DNA of 64,000 nt from Rhodothermaceae bacterium (GTDB taxonomy: Bacteria; Bacteroidota; Rhodothermia; Rhodothermales; Bin80): assembly GCA_009838195.1 (NCBI GenBank), contig VXSC01000047.1, forward strand, positions 150,209-214,208, in the 5' to 3' direction. This document shows positions 47,206 to 55,758 of the stretch, piece after piece. A model generated the notes under the pieces. That model did not search any database. It was not told where the DNA came from and saw only the letters and a list, made by a program, of their open reading frames with translations. The translations under genes and the position numbers were made by a program. Position 1 is the stretch's first letter; each line of letters starts with the position of its first letter.

Positions 47206-47280
47206 CCTTATATTTAATTTGAGTGTATAACAATCTTGTGAACCTACTGCACGAGTCACTGGCATCATTCACCGATCTCT

Positions 47281-47541
47281 ATGAAGAACGAACTCCCTGA
47301 AACCAACGACTCCCTTGATACGCTTATGAAGCGTCTTGAGTCTATTGCGAAAGCATTATCGGAGGGTTCCGGTACACTAGAATCCTCCCTTAAACAGTAC
47401 GAGGAAGGGATTGAGCTTGCAAAGGAATGCTTGACACGACTCGATGCGGCTGAACAGCGTGTGACTGAGTTGCGCGAGGAGCTGGAGTCTGATCCAAATC
47501 ACCCTGCCCCACTTACCGGCAAATCTTTCCCTATTGACTGA
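47281..47541 (+). CDS. xseB: Exodeoxyribonuclease VII small subunit
   Basis: An 86-residue helical protein with the XseB pattern TLMKRLESIAKALSEG, LESSLKQYEEGIELAKEC and LDAAEQRV. It binds several copies to the large subunit XseA. Its stop shares a base with the ATG of the next gene (TGATG). In many genomes xseA and xseB adjoin; here a YjbQ-like gene and an SDR gene of the opposite strand lie between. Confidence 0.92.
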   Translation: MKNELPETNDSLDTLMKRLESIAKALSEGSGTLESSLKQYEEGIELAKECLTRLDAAEQRVTELREELESDPNHPAPLTGKSFPID

Positions 47542-48053
47542 TGCACTCGTCTCGTGAAACGATTCTACCTGACCGCTCAGATCAGGCCCGACTCTGGGTC
47601 ATCCCCCTTGAGGGAACACAACCAGACCTGCAGAATCTCCTCGCCCAAGTCCAACTTTTTCTTGAAGAATGGACCTCGCACAACCGCGCTATCGAAAGTT
47701 CAGCGACACTGTATTCAAATCGGTTTTTGCTGATTGCCGGCGAAATTGCGGGTGGCACAATTAGTGGGTGTGGAATTGATGCCCTGATGAATGCCGTGGA
47801 AGAAATTTCTGAAAATCATCATTGCCGCATACTTTCCTCGATGTTCATCTACTACAGATCAGAGCACGGAAGGGTTGATTTTGCCTCCCGGAGTCAGTTC
47901 CGAAAAATGATGGCCCAAGACCTAGTCTCTCTAGAAACGAGTGTCTTTAATCCTGGAATTCACACCTTGAATGCACTGCGTGCGGGAGAATTTGAGCTCC
48001 CCCTCTGCAGTTCCGTCTATGCGCGGATTTTTCGGATTCCTGCCACTGCGTAA
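47541..48053 (+). CDS. Conserved hypothetical protein
   Basis: A 170-residue soluble protein. It has the motif ISGCGIDALMNAVEEI and an LWVIPLEG start that I associate with a small family found in Bacteroidota-related genomes, often mislabelled 'ABC transporter ATPase'; there is no Walker motif here, so that label is unfounded. The SGC(S/G)ID motif with its Cys may be functional. No signal peptide or membrane helix. Coupled by a 1-base overlap to xseB and followed 11 bases later by the K+ channel gene. Confidence 0.65.
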   Translation: MHSSRETILPDRSDQARLWVIPLEGTQPDLQNLLAQVQLFLEEWTSHNRAIESSATLYSNRFLLIAGEIAGGTISGCGIDALMNAVEEISENHHCRILSSMFIYYRSEHGRVDFASRSQFRKMMAQDLVSLETSVFNPGIHTLNALRAGEFELPLCSSVYARIFRIPATA

Positions 48054-48064
48054 CCCCCAGCTTC

Positions 48065-49129
48065 ATGGCACCCGTATTAGATAGTCCGGGGAATTCGCAT
48101 GAACAGTTGCCAAAGCGAGCCGAGGTTGTATACGCTGTCCTCTTCCTGGTTTTCTGGATGGTGGTTGGTACACTGGGCTATGCGTTCTTGGAAAACTGGA
48201 GCCTTTTGGATGGGCTCTACATGGCGTTCATTACGTTGACAACCATTGGGTACACCGAAGTTCATGATCTATCACATACGGGGCGAATCTTTACCATTGT
48301 TTTTGGACTCGTTGGAATAGGCGCGGCTGGTGTTGTATCATACAGGTCGGCAAGACTGCTCATTGCTGGAACTGTCATTCGGAAGCGGCGCCGAATGTAT
48401 AAAATTAGACACATGAACGATCATTATATCATCTGTGGATACGGGCGTGTTGGACGGGATCTCACCAACGCTCTATTGCGAGCCAAGAAAACTCTTGTCG
48501 TGCTAGATAAAGACGAAAGTATCACCGAACACTTGAATGAAAACGGGATCTATGCCGTCGCTGGCGATGCAGCTCATGATAGCGCATTACTGGCGGCAGG
48601 AATCGAAAATGCAAAAGGTCTCATCACACTTCTTCCTGATGATGCCCAAAATGTATATGTGACCCTCGTTGCGCGCGAAAAGAATCCAGAGCTATTTATC
48701 CTGGCACGGGCATCTAATGCCGTGAATCGACAACGAATCCTACAGGCCGGAGCTTCGCAGGTCATCTCACCGGTGCAGGTTGGAGCCGAGCGAATGGCTC
48801 AGGTTATTCTACGCCCTCATGTTGACCAGTTTATGTCTCAGGTTCTACAGGCAGAGGACTTGGGACTGGGCATGGAACAGGTGGTCGTACAGGCAGGCTC
48901 AAAGCTTGCCGGAAAGACGCTCAGGCAGGTGGATTTTCGACAATCATGGGAAACGATTGTCATTGCAATTATCAAAAAGTCTGACCAGAAAATGCATTTC
49001 TACCCAAAGCCCGATGATCTGATTGAGCAAGAAGATATTCTAATCGTGCTGGGAAGCATCGGAATGATTGAACGGCTTGCAAACGAAGGTTGTAAACCCC
49101 AGGGCCAACTTTCACGTAAGAAAGGATAA
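48065..49129 (+). CDS. Potassium channel protein with RCK (TrkA) domains
   Basis: A 354-residue protein: two transmembrane helices (about 23-45 and 75-98) with a pore loop TLTTIGYTEVHD between them, then an RCK-N Rossmann domain (HYIICGYGRVGRDLTNALLRA, residues about 118-235) and a TrkA-C domain (about 255-345). Such channels are tetramers gated by ligand binding to an RCK ring and pass K+ across the inner membrane. The selectivity filter reads TIGYTE where the standard is TVGYGD; such variants occur in the EVHxLS subfamily. Second residue set (LVVLDKDESI) matches nucleotide binding. Confidence 0.88.
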   Translation: MAPVLDSPGNSHEQLPKRAEVVYAVLFLVFWMVVGTLGYAFLENWSLLDGLYMAFITLTTIGYTEVHDLSHTGRIFTIVFGLVGIGAAGVVSYRSARLLIAGTVIRKRRRMYKIRHMNDHYIICGYGRVGRDLTNALLRAKKTLVVLDKDESITEHLNENGIYAVAGDAAHDSALLAAGIENAKGLITLLPDDAQNVYVTLVAREKNPELFILARASNAVNRQRILQAGASQVISPVQVGAERMAQVILRPHVDQFMSQVLQAEDLGLGMEQVVVQAGSKLAGKTLRQVDFRQSWETIVIAIIKKSDQKMHFYPKPDDLIEQEDILIVLGSIGMIERLANEGCKPQGQLSRKKG

Positions 49130-49149
49130 CGTTTATTTCAGCGACTCAC

Positions 49150-50094
49150 ATGCGCTTGCTTTGCTTACTTTGGATCTCGTTCTTGGCTCCTCTGGCATAC
49201 GCCCAAGGTGGGGGCTACATTGATCAGGATGCCGTTGCAGACCTACTTGACCTGCGTTTTGAAAGCCTTGATCATGTTCCAGAAGTTTTTTACAAGTATC
49301 ACGTCATGGAAAATGAGCGTGGTAACAGCGCCCTCGCTCGAAACGCATTCTATCGGATCATTGGCGATGGAGACACCCGACTAGGGAGCCACCGGTCCAT
49401 GGTTGTCGAAATGATTAACCGCCGACTGATGCAAACCTACTCTGTTGGCGATACCATCATCTATCCCACAGAGTTCGAGTTGGACTTCAGGGCTTATTCC
49501 CCATTCCCACGCTATTACCCCGGGGGAAGAGAGTTCGATAAACTCTTCATCATGGACAAGACAATCCAGGCTTTTGCTGCGTATGAATATGGGCAATTGA
49601 TGCGTTGGGGGATCATGAATACCGGCGATCCCCATGAAACCCCGACCCCTTACGGTCGCTACAATTTCAATTGGCGTGAAGAATATCGTGTATCGTCGGA
49701 AAGCCCCGAAGACGAGCCCTGGGAGATGTATTGGGTGATGAATTTTCATCAGTCCAAGGGCATGCATGTCCATCAATATGAAATGCCTACGGGTGGCCCA
49801 CTAAGCCACGGGTGTGTCCGCCTGGTTGATGCCGATGCCAGATGGGTTTATCACTGGGGAGACACGTGGCAAACGACAAGCAAATCAGATGGGATCGCAT
49901 CCGTGGGAGCGAAAATTCTGAAACAGGGAACCACGGTACTGGTCATTGGACAAGAGCCAGAAGGTAAGCCACAACTGTTTGACTTTGGCCGCCGCTATCC
50001 GGTCCTGAAGCGTGTCCAGCTGCCTGCACACCCGTACGACGTGCCACCTGGAACCCCGCAACAGGTTATGTTTGACAAAATTCGTAAATCCTAG
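49150..50094 (+). CDS. L,D-transpeptidase family protein (YkuD)
   Basis: A 314-residue exported protein with signal peptide (cleavage after PLAYAQ). The YkuD catalytic motif is GGPLSHGCVRL with the nucleophile Cys at residue 222 and the His two before it. The domain before it (IMDKTIQAFAAYEYGQLMRWG, then TPYGRYNFNW) is the usual beta-sandwich of the family, here with His-rich FHQSKGMHVHQY. L,D-transpeptidases make 3-3 cross-links or attach proteins in peptidoglycan; which one is not known. It lies 20 bases after the K+ channel and converges on lepB. Confidence 0.88.
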   Translation: MRLLCLLWISFLAPLAYAQGGGYIDQDAVADLLDLRFESLDHVPEVFYKYHVMENERGNSALARNAFYRIIGDGDTRLGSHRSMVVEMINRRLMQTYSVGDTIIYPTEFELDFRAYSPFPRYYPGGREFDKLFIMDKTIQAFAAYEYGQLMRWGIMNTGDPHETPTPYGRYNFNWREEYRVSSESPEDEPWEMYWVMNFHQSKGMHVHQYEMPTGGPLSHGCVRLVDADARWVYHWGDTWQTTSKSDGIASVGAKILKQGTTVLVIGQEPEGKPQLFDFGRRYPVLKRVQLPAHPYDVPPGTPQQVMFDKIRKS

Positions 50095-50106
50095 CGCTTC
50101 CAAAAG

Positions 50107-51246
50107 CTACTGGATTGCACGAAACATTCTGTTGCCGCGGATCTGACCGATCAGGAATGGGCTCCCCTGGCTATTCCATGAGAAATAGACCGCGACCGCA
50201 CGACCCACAACATGATCCATGGGGACGAATCCCCAGAAGCGGCTGTCCTCCGAATTGTCCCGGTTATCTCCCATGACGAAATAGTAATCTTGACTGAACG
50301 TGTAGGTATCCCGCACTTGGCCGTTAATGAGAATACGGTCTCCGTCCATGGACGCGGACTGCCCCTCATAATCGGTGATCACCGTTTGGTAGGCTGACCA
50401 ATTTTCAGCGGTCAGATTCACCGTCATATCCTTTCCCGGAATAACCATTGGCGCAAAATTATCCGTGGAATTGTTTGCGTCCGCGGGATAGAGAGAAATA
50501 CCCTGATTGGGACGCGCCCCCCGAATCACCGGGCGAACCTCCGTTACATAATCCCAATCAGCAACCGCTTCTGCTGCCGCATCCGTAGCCTGAATACGCT
50601 CTATTGTTGGATTCATCGTGGGGAATGCTTCCGAAATTCCTAATTCCCTCAACCGAGCACTGGGAAGCCGGACACGGGGATCCTCCTTGTAGACAAACCA
50701 GAGGTGCTGCATGGTATCTTTGAAAGGTTCTCTCGTCTCCTTAAAGAACAGGGTATCACTGTTTACATGCACGATCTTGTCAACGATTGAAAGTGTATCC
50801 CCCGGCATGCCAATGATCCGTTTTATGTAGTACGTCTTTCTGTCAATCGGCTTTCCCTCGTCGACCGGCCAGTTGAAGACAACGGTGTCAAAGCGCTTTG
50901 GAGAGGTGAACCCAGGGAACCTAGTCCAAGGAAGTTCAAGTCCACGCAGATAGATCGGCGTAAAGGGAATCCCCAGCGTTATGGGTGATCTCATACCGTA
51001 GTGAATCTTGGACACGACGATATAATCTCCAACCAATAGACTTTTTTCCATGGAAGGGGTGGGAATCCGGAACAGATCAAAGAAAACCGCCCTCAGAATG
51101 ACCATAAAGATGATCGCGAATACGATGGCATCCAGCCACTCACGGATCGGTCCCTTTTTCTTCTTTTCCGCGGGCGCGCCGCGACGTTGAGCCCGCTCTG
51201 CTGCGCGTTGTTTCCGCCGCTGCTTCTTCTCAGATGATTCTGACAT
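50107..51246 (-). CDS. lepB: Signal peptidase I
   Basis: A 379-residue inner-membrane serine peptidase that removes signal peptides of Sec-exported proteins. A basic N-terminus (rich in Lys and Arg) and one transmembrane helix (about 38-57) precede box B IPTPSMEKSLLVGD with the catalytic Ser65, and box D YYIKRIIGMPGD with the general base Lys142; box E is MGDNRDNSEDSRFWG. An insert of more than 100 residues between boxes D and E is usual for this phylum. Following gene 51264-52070 precedes it by 17 bases, so it is part of the lepA operon. Confidence 0.94.
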   Translation of the reverse strand: MSESSEKKQRRKQRAAERAQRRGAPAEKKKKGPIREWLDAIVFAIIFMVILRAVFFDLFRIPTPSMEKSLLVGDYIVVSKIHYGMRSPITLGIPFTPIYLRGLELPWTRFPGFTSPKRFDTVVFNWPVDEGKPIDRKTYYIKRIIGMPGDTLSIVDKIVHVNSDTLFFKETREPFKDTMQHLWFVYKEDPRVRLPSARLRELGISEAFPTMNPTIERIQATDAAAEAVADWDYVTEVRPVIRGARPNQGISLYPADANNSTDNFAPMVIPGKDMTVNLTAENWSAYQTVITDYEGQSASMDGDRILINGQVRDTYTFSQDYYFVMGDNRDNSEDSRFWGFVPMDHVVGRAVAVYFSWNSQGSPFLIGQIRGNRMFRAIQ

Positions 51247-51263
51247 AAGCTATTTTTCTTTGA

Positions 51264-52070
51264 TCATTGACCCTGCAATAAACGTTGATCCGGCCTCCCA
51301 GGTTTAAGGTCCGGCTCGGGAATTTCACGAGTAAAATACTCTGTACCGTTGAATCCCGTTAAATACCACTTCTCCACAAGTCGGTGATAATAGTAATCTA
51401 CGTAGGGTATCGGTTCGCTTCGGCGTATCGCCGCACCCAGAAGCGAACGCCGCATACGATAGAGAAGCGAACGAAACCGATGATCTGTGGCCACAATGAC
51501 TCCACGATCAAAGGGGCCCCCCACATCCATGACGATCATTGGAATTGAATCATTGACGACAAACCAATACTCAAACTGGCTGTAATCGTCCCTGGGGAAA
51601 CGATCCTCCTGTTTTATTTCCACAACCGTTTGTGTTGGTGAGCCAAAATACGCCTCCAAATGAGCTCGTATTTCGGGGGTATCCACTGTATCCATCGGCG
51701 TAAAGAAATTGTTGCCCAGATAGGACCACTGCACATCTTCGAATTGCGCCAGCCCATGCGGTTGATCTGCCAGGGAAAGAACCTCCCACGTGTGAATTTC
51801 GCCTCTAAATACGGGCGGTGGCACTTTCTCCCGCAGTCCCATCGTTTCTGCAATCCAATCCAAAAGGGAATCACTGGCTACCTGGGATCGGGACAGACCA
51901 AGGGGGAGGACATACTCTCCATTCGACTCAATGTATGCCCGATAAAGCATCTGCGATCTTGCCTCAGCATAAACGAGACCCAACTGATCCCACGTAATCC
52001 GCCTACTTTGCGCATAGGCATGTGATACGTAGGCAAAGAGGATCAGTACGACGAAGATGCTGCGCCTCAT
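51264..52070 (-). CDS. Exported hypothetical protein
   Basis: A 268-residue protein with a signal peptide from the ATG at 52070 (RRSIFVVLILFAYVSHAYAQ). I do not recognise a family. It has many aromatic residues and acidic patches (YVDYYYHRLVEKWYL), no cysteines in the mature part except none visible, and no motif of a known enzyme. It lies between lepA (4 bases) and lepB (17 bases) on the same strand; in related genomes small periplasmic proteins often follow lepA. A role in the cell envelope is only a guess from the signal peptide and neighbours. Confidence 0.65.
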   Translation of the reverse strand: MRRSIFVVLILFAYVSHAYAQSRRITWDQLGLVYAEARSQMLYRAYIESNGEYVLPLGLSRSQVASDSLLDWIAETMGLREKVPPPVFRGEIHTWEVLSLADQPHGLAQFEDVQWSYLGNNFFTPMDTVDTPEIRAHLEAYFGSPTQTVVEIKQEDRFPRDDYSQFEYWFVVNDSIPMIVMDVGGPFDRGVIVATDHRFRSLLYRMRRSLLGAAIRRSEPIPYVDYYYHRLVEKWYLTGFNGTEYFTREIPEPDLKPGRPDQRLLQGQ

Positions 52071-52074
52071 TGCA

Positions 52075-53880
52075 TCAATTTTCCATTGAGAGTACAGCCA
52101 GAAATGCTTCTTGCGGCACCTCAACACTGCCAACCTGCTTCATACGTTTTTTCCCTTCTTTCTGCTTTTCCAAAAGCTTGCGCTTTCTTGTTATATCGCC
52201 TCCGTAGCACTTGGCTGTTACGTCCTTGCGGACCGCTTTGACCGTTGTCCGTGCAATGATGCGGCTTCCAATGGCTGCCTGAATTGCAACCTCGAACATT
52301 TGACGCGGGATGAGATCCTTTAGTTTAGCGGTGAGCTTCCGGCCCATCTCGTAGGCTTTGCTCCGGTGAACAATTGCACTGAGTGCATCCACAGGATCCC
52401 CATTAATCAATACGTCAAGCTTTACCAGATCGCTGCGTTGATAGCCGGAAAATTCATAATCAAAAGATGCATATCCCCGGGAAATGCTCTTTAGCTTGTC
52501 ATAGAAATCGAAGACAATTTCCGCTAAAGGCAATTGGTATTCCAGCGTAGCCCGCTCGGTCCCGAGATAGGTCTGATTGACAAACTCACCTCTTCGATCG
52601 GTGCAAAGATTCATAATATTTCCGATGTACTCTGTCGGGCAGATGATCTCCGCTTTTACAAACGGTTCTTTGATATAATCTAGTCTGCCTGCCGATGGCA
52701 CCTTGTTGGGATTTTCAATGATTTCAATCTTTCCATCACTGGTTGCGATCTCATACTTCACATTTGGAAGGGTTGTAATAATATCCAGATTGAATTCCCT
52801 GTCCAGTCGTTCCTGTACAATTTCCATATGGAGCAGTCCCAAGAATCCGACTCGGAACCCGAATCCCAGTGCTGCCGAAGTCTCAGGTTCGTACTCAATG
52901 GCAGAGTCATTGAGTTGCAAGCGTTCCAGGGATGCACGAAGGTCTTCAAAATCTTCCGTGCTCGTGGGATACACACCCGAGAACACCATTGGCTTTACCT
53001 CCCTGAACCCCGCAATTGCATTGTCTGCAGGCTGGCGCGCATGGGTGATCGTATCCCCTACGCGTGTATGTCTGACATCCTTGATGGACCCAATTACGTA
53101 TCCGACATCTCCAGCTCTCAATTCGTCAGTTGGCTGCATCCCTAGTCTGAGCACACCAATTTCTTCAGCAAGATATTCCTGATCGGTCGCCATAAATCTG
53201 ATCGGCTCCCGTTTGCGGAGCATGCCCTGGAAGATGCGTACATAAGCGACTGCGCCACGATACTGATTGAAGATTGAATCAAAAATCAATGCCTGCAGCG
53301 GGCCATCTGATTCGCCTTCTGGAGCAGGAACGCGCTGAATCACGGTCTCCAAAAGCTCCGAAACTCCCTCGCCCGTCTTTGCACTGATACAGAGTATATC
53401 TTCCGCTGGCTCGCCGATCAGACTCTCAATTGACATTGCAACCACATCGGGCCGGGCCCCCGGCAAGTCCACTTTGTTGAGGACGGGAATGATTTCCAGA
53501 TCATTATCCAGTGCTAGATATAGATTGCTGATGGTCTGCGCTTCAATCCCTTGTGCTGCATCCACGACCAAAATTGCACCTTCACAGGCTTTCAATGCAC
53601 GGGATACCTCATAGGTAAAATCAACATGACCTGGCGTATCAATCAAGTTCAGGGTGTATTCCCGTCCGTCTCGGGCCTGGTACGTCATCTGGATCGCATG
53701 GCTTTTGATGGTAATGCCACGCTCGCGCTCCAAGTCCATGGAGTCCAGTACCTGGTCCTGCATGTCGCGCTTTTCAACCGTACCGGTAATCTCGAGCAAC
53801 CGGTCGGCAAGCGTACTTTTGCCGTGATCAATATGCGCGATAATGCAAAAGTTGCGGATACAACTCTTATGTGAGGTCAT
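52075..53880 (-). CDS. lepA: Translation elongation factor 4 (LepA)
   Basis: A 601-residue GTPase from the ATG at 53880 ([21 protein letters not shown]). An ATG five codons earlier is less likely. Motifs: AHIDHGKST (G1), RERGITIK (switch I), [11 protein letters not shown] (G3), NKVDLPGA (G4), and a LepA-specific C-terminus with [20 protein letters not shown]. LepA binds ribosomes and affects elongation or initiation under stress. First gene of lepA-hypothetical-lepB; the 102 bases before the tRNA-Leu gene contain its promoter and no gene. Confidence 0.96.
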   Translation of the reverse strand: MTSHKSCIRNFCIIAHIDHGKSTLADRLLEITGTVEKRDMQDQVLDSMDLERERGITIKSHAIQMTYQARDGREYTLNLIDTPGHVDFTYEVSRALKACEGAILVVDAAQGIEAQTISNLYLALDNDLEIIPVLNKVDLPGARPDVVAMSIESLIGEPAEDILCISAKTGEGVSELLETVIQRVPAPEGESDGPLQALIFDSIFNQYRGAVAYVRIFQGMLRKREPIRFMATDQEYLAEEIGVLRLGMQPTDELRAGDVGYVIGSIKDVRHTRVGDTITHARQPADNAIAGFREVKPMVFSGVYPTSTEDFEDLRASLERLQLNDSAIEYEPETSAALGFGFRVGFLGLLHMEIVQERLDREFNLDIITTLPNVKYEIATSDGKIEIIENPNKVPSAGRLDYIKEPFVKAEIICPTEYIGNIMNLCTDRRGEFVNQTYLGTERATLEYQLPLAEIVFDFYDKLKSISRGYASFDYEFSGYQRSDLVKLDVLINGDPVDALSAIVHRSKAYEMGRKLTAKLKDLIPRQMFEVAIQAAIGSRIIARTTVKAVRKDVTAKCYGGDITRKRKLLEKQKEGKKRMKQVGSVEVPQEAFLAVLSMEN

Positions 53881-53997
53881 CCAACTGATTCGCAACCCAG
53901 GGTCGCCACGTTGAGGATCAAGTAATTTGTGGCGTCAATGCTTGAAGCTTGTGCAATGATTCAGGCCTATGCAGGGTTACCCTGCCTTCTTTGTGAG

Positions 53998-54081
53998 TGC
54001 CCTGGAGAGGACTCGAACCTCCACGCCCGTATGGGCACAGCATCCTGAATGCTGCGCGTCTACCAGTTCCGCCACCAGGGC
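53998..54081 (-). tRNA. tRNA-Leu (CAG)
   Basis: On the minus strand an 84-nt class II tRNA: acceptor GCCCTGG with CCAGGGC, D arm, anticodon stem GCAGC/GCTGT-like around loop TTCAGGA with anticodon CAG, a long variable arm (TGCCCATACGGGCG), and T loop TTCGAGT. The discriminator is A; no CCA is encoded. It lies between lepA and a divergent tRNA-Asn. Confidence 0.95.
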
Positions 54082-54173
54082 TAATGGGCGTGATACCATT
54101 TTGCAGGTCAAAGTTTCCCCCTGAGTCTTTGTGGATGGAACATGATATACCATAGGGTGGTTAGCGGGGCGTT

Positions 54174-54245
54174 TCCTCGGTAGCTCAATGGTAGAGCATG
54201 CGGCTGTTAACCGCAGGGTTGTAGGTTCGAGTCCTACCCGGGGAG
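54174..54245 (+). tRNA. tRNA-Asn (GUU)
   Basis: A 72-nt tRNA: acceptor TCCTCGG with CCGGGGA (one T-G pair), D arm AGCTC, anticodon stem TGCGG/CCGCA with loop CTGTTAA, anticodon GUU, T arm GTAGG TTCGAGT CCTAC, discriminator G. CCA is not encoded. Divergent from tRNA-Leu with 92 bases between them. Confidence 0.95.
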
Positions 54246-54462
54246 CTTCCTTCTTGCCTACCCCGTTCGTTTTACCGGCGAAACATCCCTTGTCTTGACG
54301 GCATCTTTTTTGGTAGAACCGTATCAGAATGCTGCGATCCAATTCCCGTGCAGGCCTACTGGAAACGACGATCCCCATAAACTGCGAATTAGACATATCG
54401 GCTGATTGCCGAGCAGTAAATAGTGCAAGGTCACTTCTCTGACTCAGACTGGTCACACATGA

Positions 54463-55260
54463 CTATGACAATTCGCTTTGCGGCATCGCTCGGATTGCAC
54501 CAATGGACACGCCCCCATCAACCAGATAAGTCTGTCCTGTGATATAACGACTGGATTCAGACGCAAGAAAAACCACCATCCCGTCCAAATCATTTGGATG
54601 TCCCGGGCGTGCCATTGGGATCCGTTCTTTCAGCATCGAAAGCCATGTCTCATCCTCATAGAGCATCCTGCTCTGCTCCGTCTTGAACCAGCCCGGAGCT
54701 AGGCAATTAACCGTGATCCCATATTCGGCCCAGTCATGCGCCAAAGACATGGTCAGTTGCTTGACTCCGCCCCGACTCGCACAGTAAGGCCCCATTCCTG
54801 CATAGCCTGCGACACATGTAACGGAACCGATATTAATCACACGACCCGAATTCTGTGACTTCATGATCTGCGCGGCAGCCTGTGCCACGAAAAAAGCTCC
54901 TCGCAAGTTCGTGTTTACCACCATATCCCAATCTTCCTCCGTAACTTCCAAGGCCCTGCGACGGACATTACAACCGGCATTGTTTACGAGGATATCCAGC
55001 CGACCAAAATGTCTCTCAATTGCACCAGTTGCCGATCGAATACTGGACGTATCCAGCACATCCAGCTCAACTGGAAGAACTCGGCGCCCAATCGACAAGA
55101 TCTCCTGCTGCGTTTCTGCAAGACGGTCTTTATTGCGACTAGTGATCGCGATATCTGCCCCAGCCCTCGCTAGTGCTCTCGCCATGTACTGCCCTAATCC
55201 ACGGCTCGCACCCGTAACCAGAGCAACCTGCCCAGAAAGATCAAAAAGGTTTTGTGACAT
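54463..55260 (-). CDS. SDR family oxidoreductase of a sugar-acid-like cluster
   Basis: A 265-residue short-chain dehydrogenase from the ATG at 55260 (SQNLFDLSGQVALVTGASRG); a longer frame lacks family similarity in its first 19 residues. TGASRGLG, NNAGCNVRR, and the catalytic Ser/Tyr/Lys in IGSVTCVAGYAGMGPYCASRGGVK with YxxxR/K variant (YCASRGGVK), then GQTYLVDGG. The type is close to gluconate 5-dehydrogenase or 2-deoxygluconate 3-dehydrogenase. It is divergent from a decayed FAH hydrolase, a GntP permease and an IlvD/Edd-type dehydratase, which suggests it works on a sugar acid. Confidence 0.82.
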   Translation of the reverse strand: MSQNLFDLSGQVALVTGASRGLGQYMARALARAGADIAITSRNKDRLAETQQEILSIGRRVLPVELDVLDTSSIRSATGAIERHFGRLDILVNNAGCNVRRRALEVTEEDWDMVVNTNLRGAFFVAQAAAQIMKSQNSGRVINIGSVTCVAGYAGMGPYCASRGGVKQLTMSLAHDWAEYGITVNCLAPGWFKTEQSRMLYEDETWLSMLKERIPMARPGHPNDLDGMVVFLASESSRYITGQTYLVDGGVSIGAIRAMPQSELS

Positions 55261-55283
55261 CAAGAAACAATCTATTTCGTGCT

Positions 55284-55753
55284 TCACCTGAAACGACCAT
55301 GAACTGGCTTTGGTCATTGGCCAACGTACCAGTTATATTACCACAAAACAAGCTCCAGACTATCTTGCAGGTTATGTACTACAGCGAACGTGTTAGTCAA
55401 CTGGAACGTGGAGGTCAGTGAGTGAAAGGAAAAATTTTCGACACGTTCTCCCTCTTGGGGCCATCTCCCGCAACAGCCAATTCCCAACCCGAGCAATCTC
55501 CACCTATACGGTTGATGGTACGATATTGCAAAACAACCCAACCTCCGACTTTATTTCCAACATGTGGGAGATCGTCTGCCATACCCGCCAACTCATGACT
55601 CTTTTGCCGGGTGACGTAGTTTCTACCGACACGTCTGCAGGTATCGGCCTCGGGCTTATACCACAAAGATTCCTGCAACTAGGCGATGTCATTGATTCCG
55701 GCATTGACGGTCTCGGGAAAATGCACCCGGTTGCACCTTCACTACATCCATAG
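55284..55753 (+). pseudogene. Decayed fumarylacetoacetate-hydrolase family gene
   Basis: Pieces of one FAH-family protein (2,4-diketo-3-deoxy-sugar-acid hydrolase type) lie in order but in different frames. From 55298, HELALVIGQRTSYITTK ... YLAGYVL matches the conserved 'ELAVVIG ... AGYT' region and ends at TAG 55394. In the next frame from 55392, VSQLERGGQ, then TGA at 55419 exactly where the family has Trp, then VKGKIFDTFSLLGP. From about 55493 in the first frame, ISTYTVDGTILQNNPTSD ... MTLLPGDVVSTDTSAGIG ... FLQLGDVIDSGIDGLG is the C-terminal half, where the usual GTPAGVG reads DTSAGIG. At least two frameshifts and one nonsense change; the N-terminus is absent or runs into the SDR gene. 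It ends 5 bases before the GntP gene. Confidence 0.85.
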
Positions 55754-55758
55754 CCCTG

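Noticed and set aside
53977..54456. A 159-codon minus-strand frame across both tRNA genes
   Set aside because: It is translation through the tRNA-Leu and the antisense of tRNA-Asn (the RVGLEPTTLRL run is a usual tRNA artefact).
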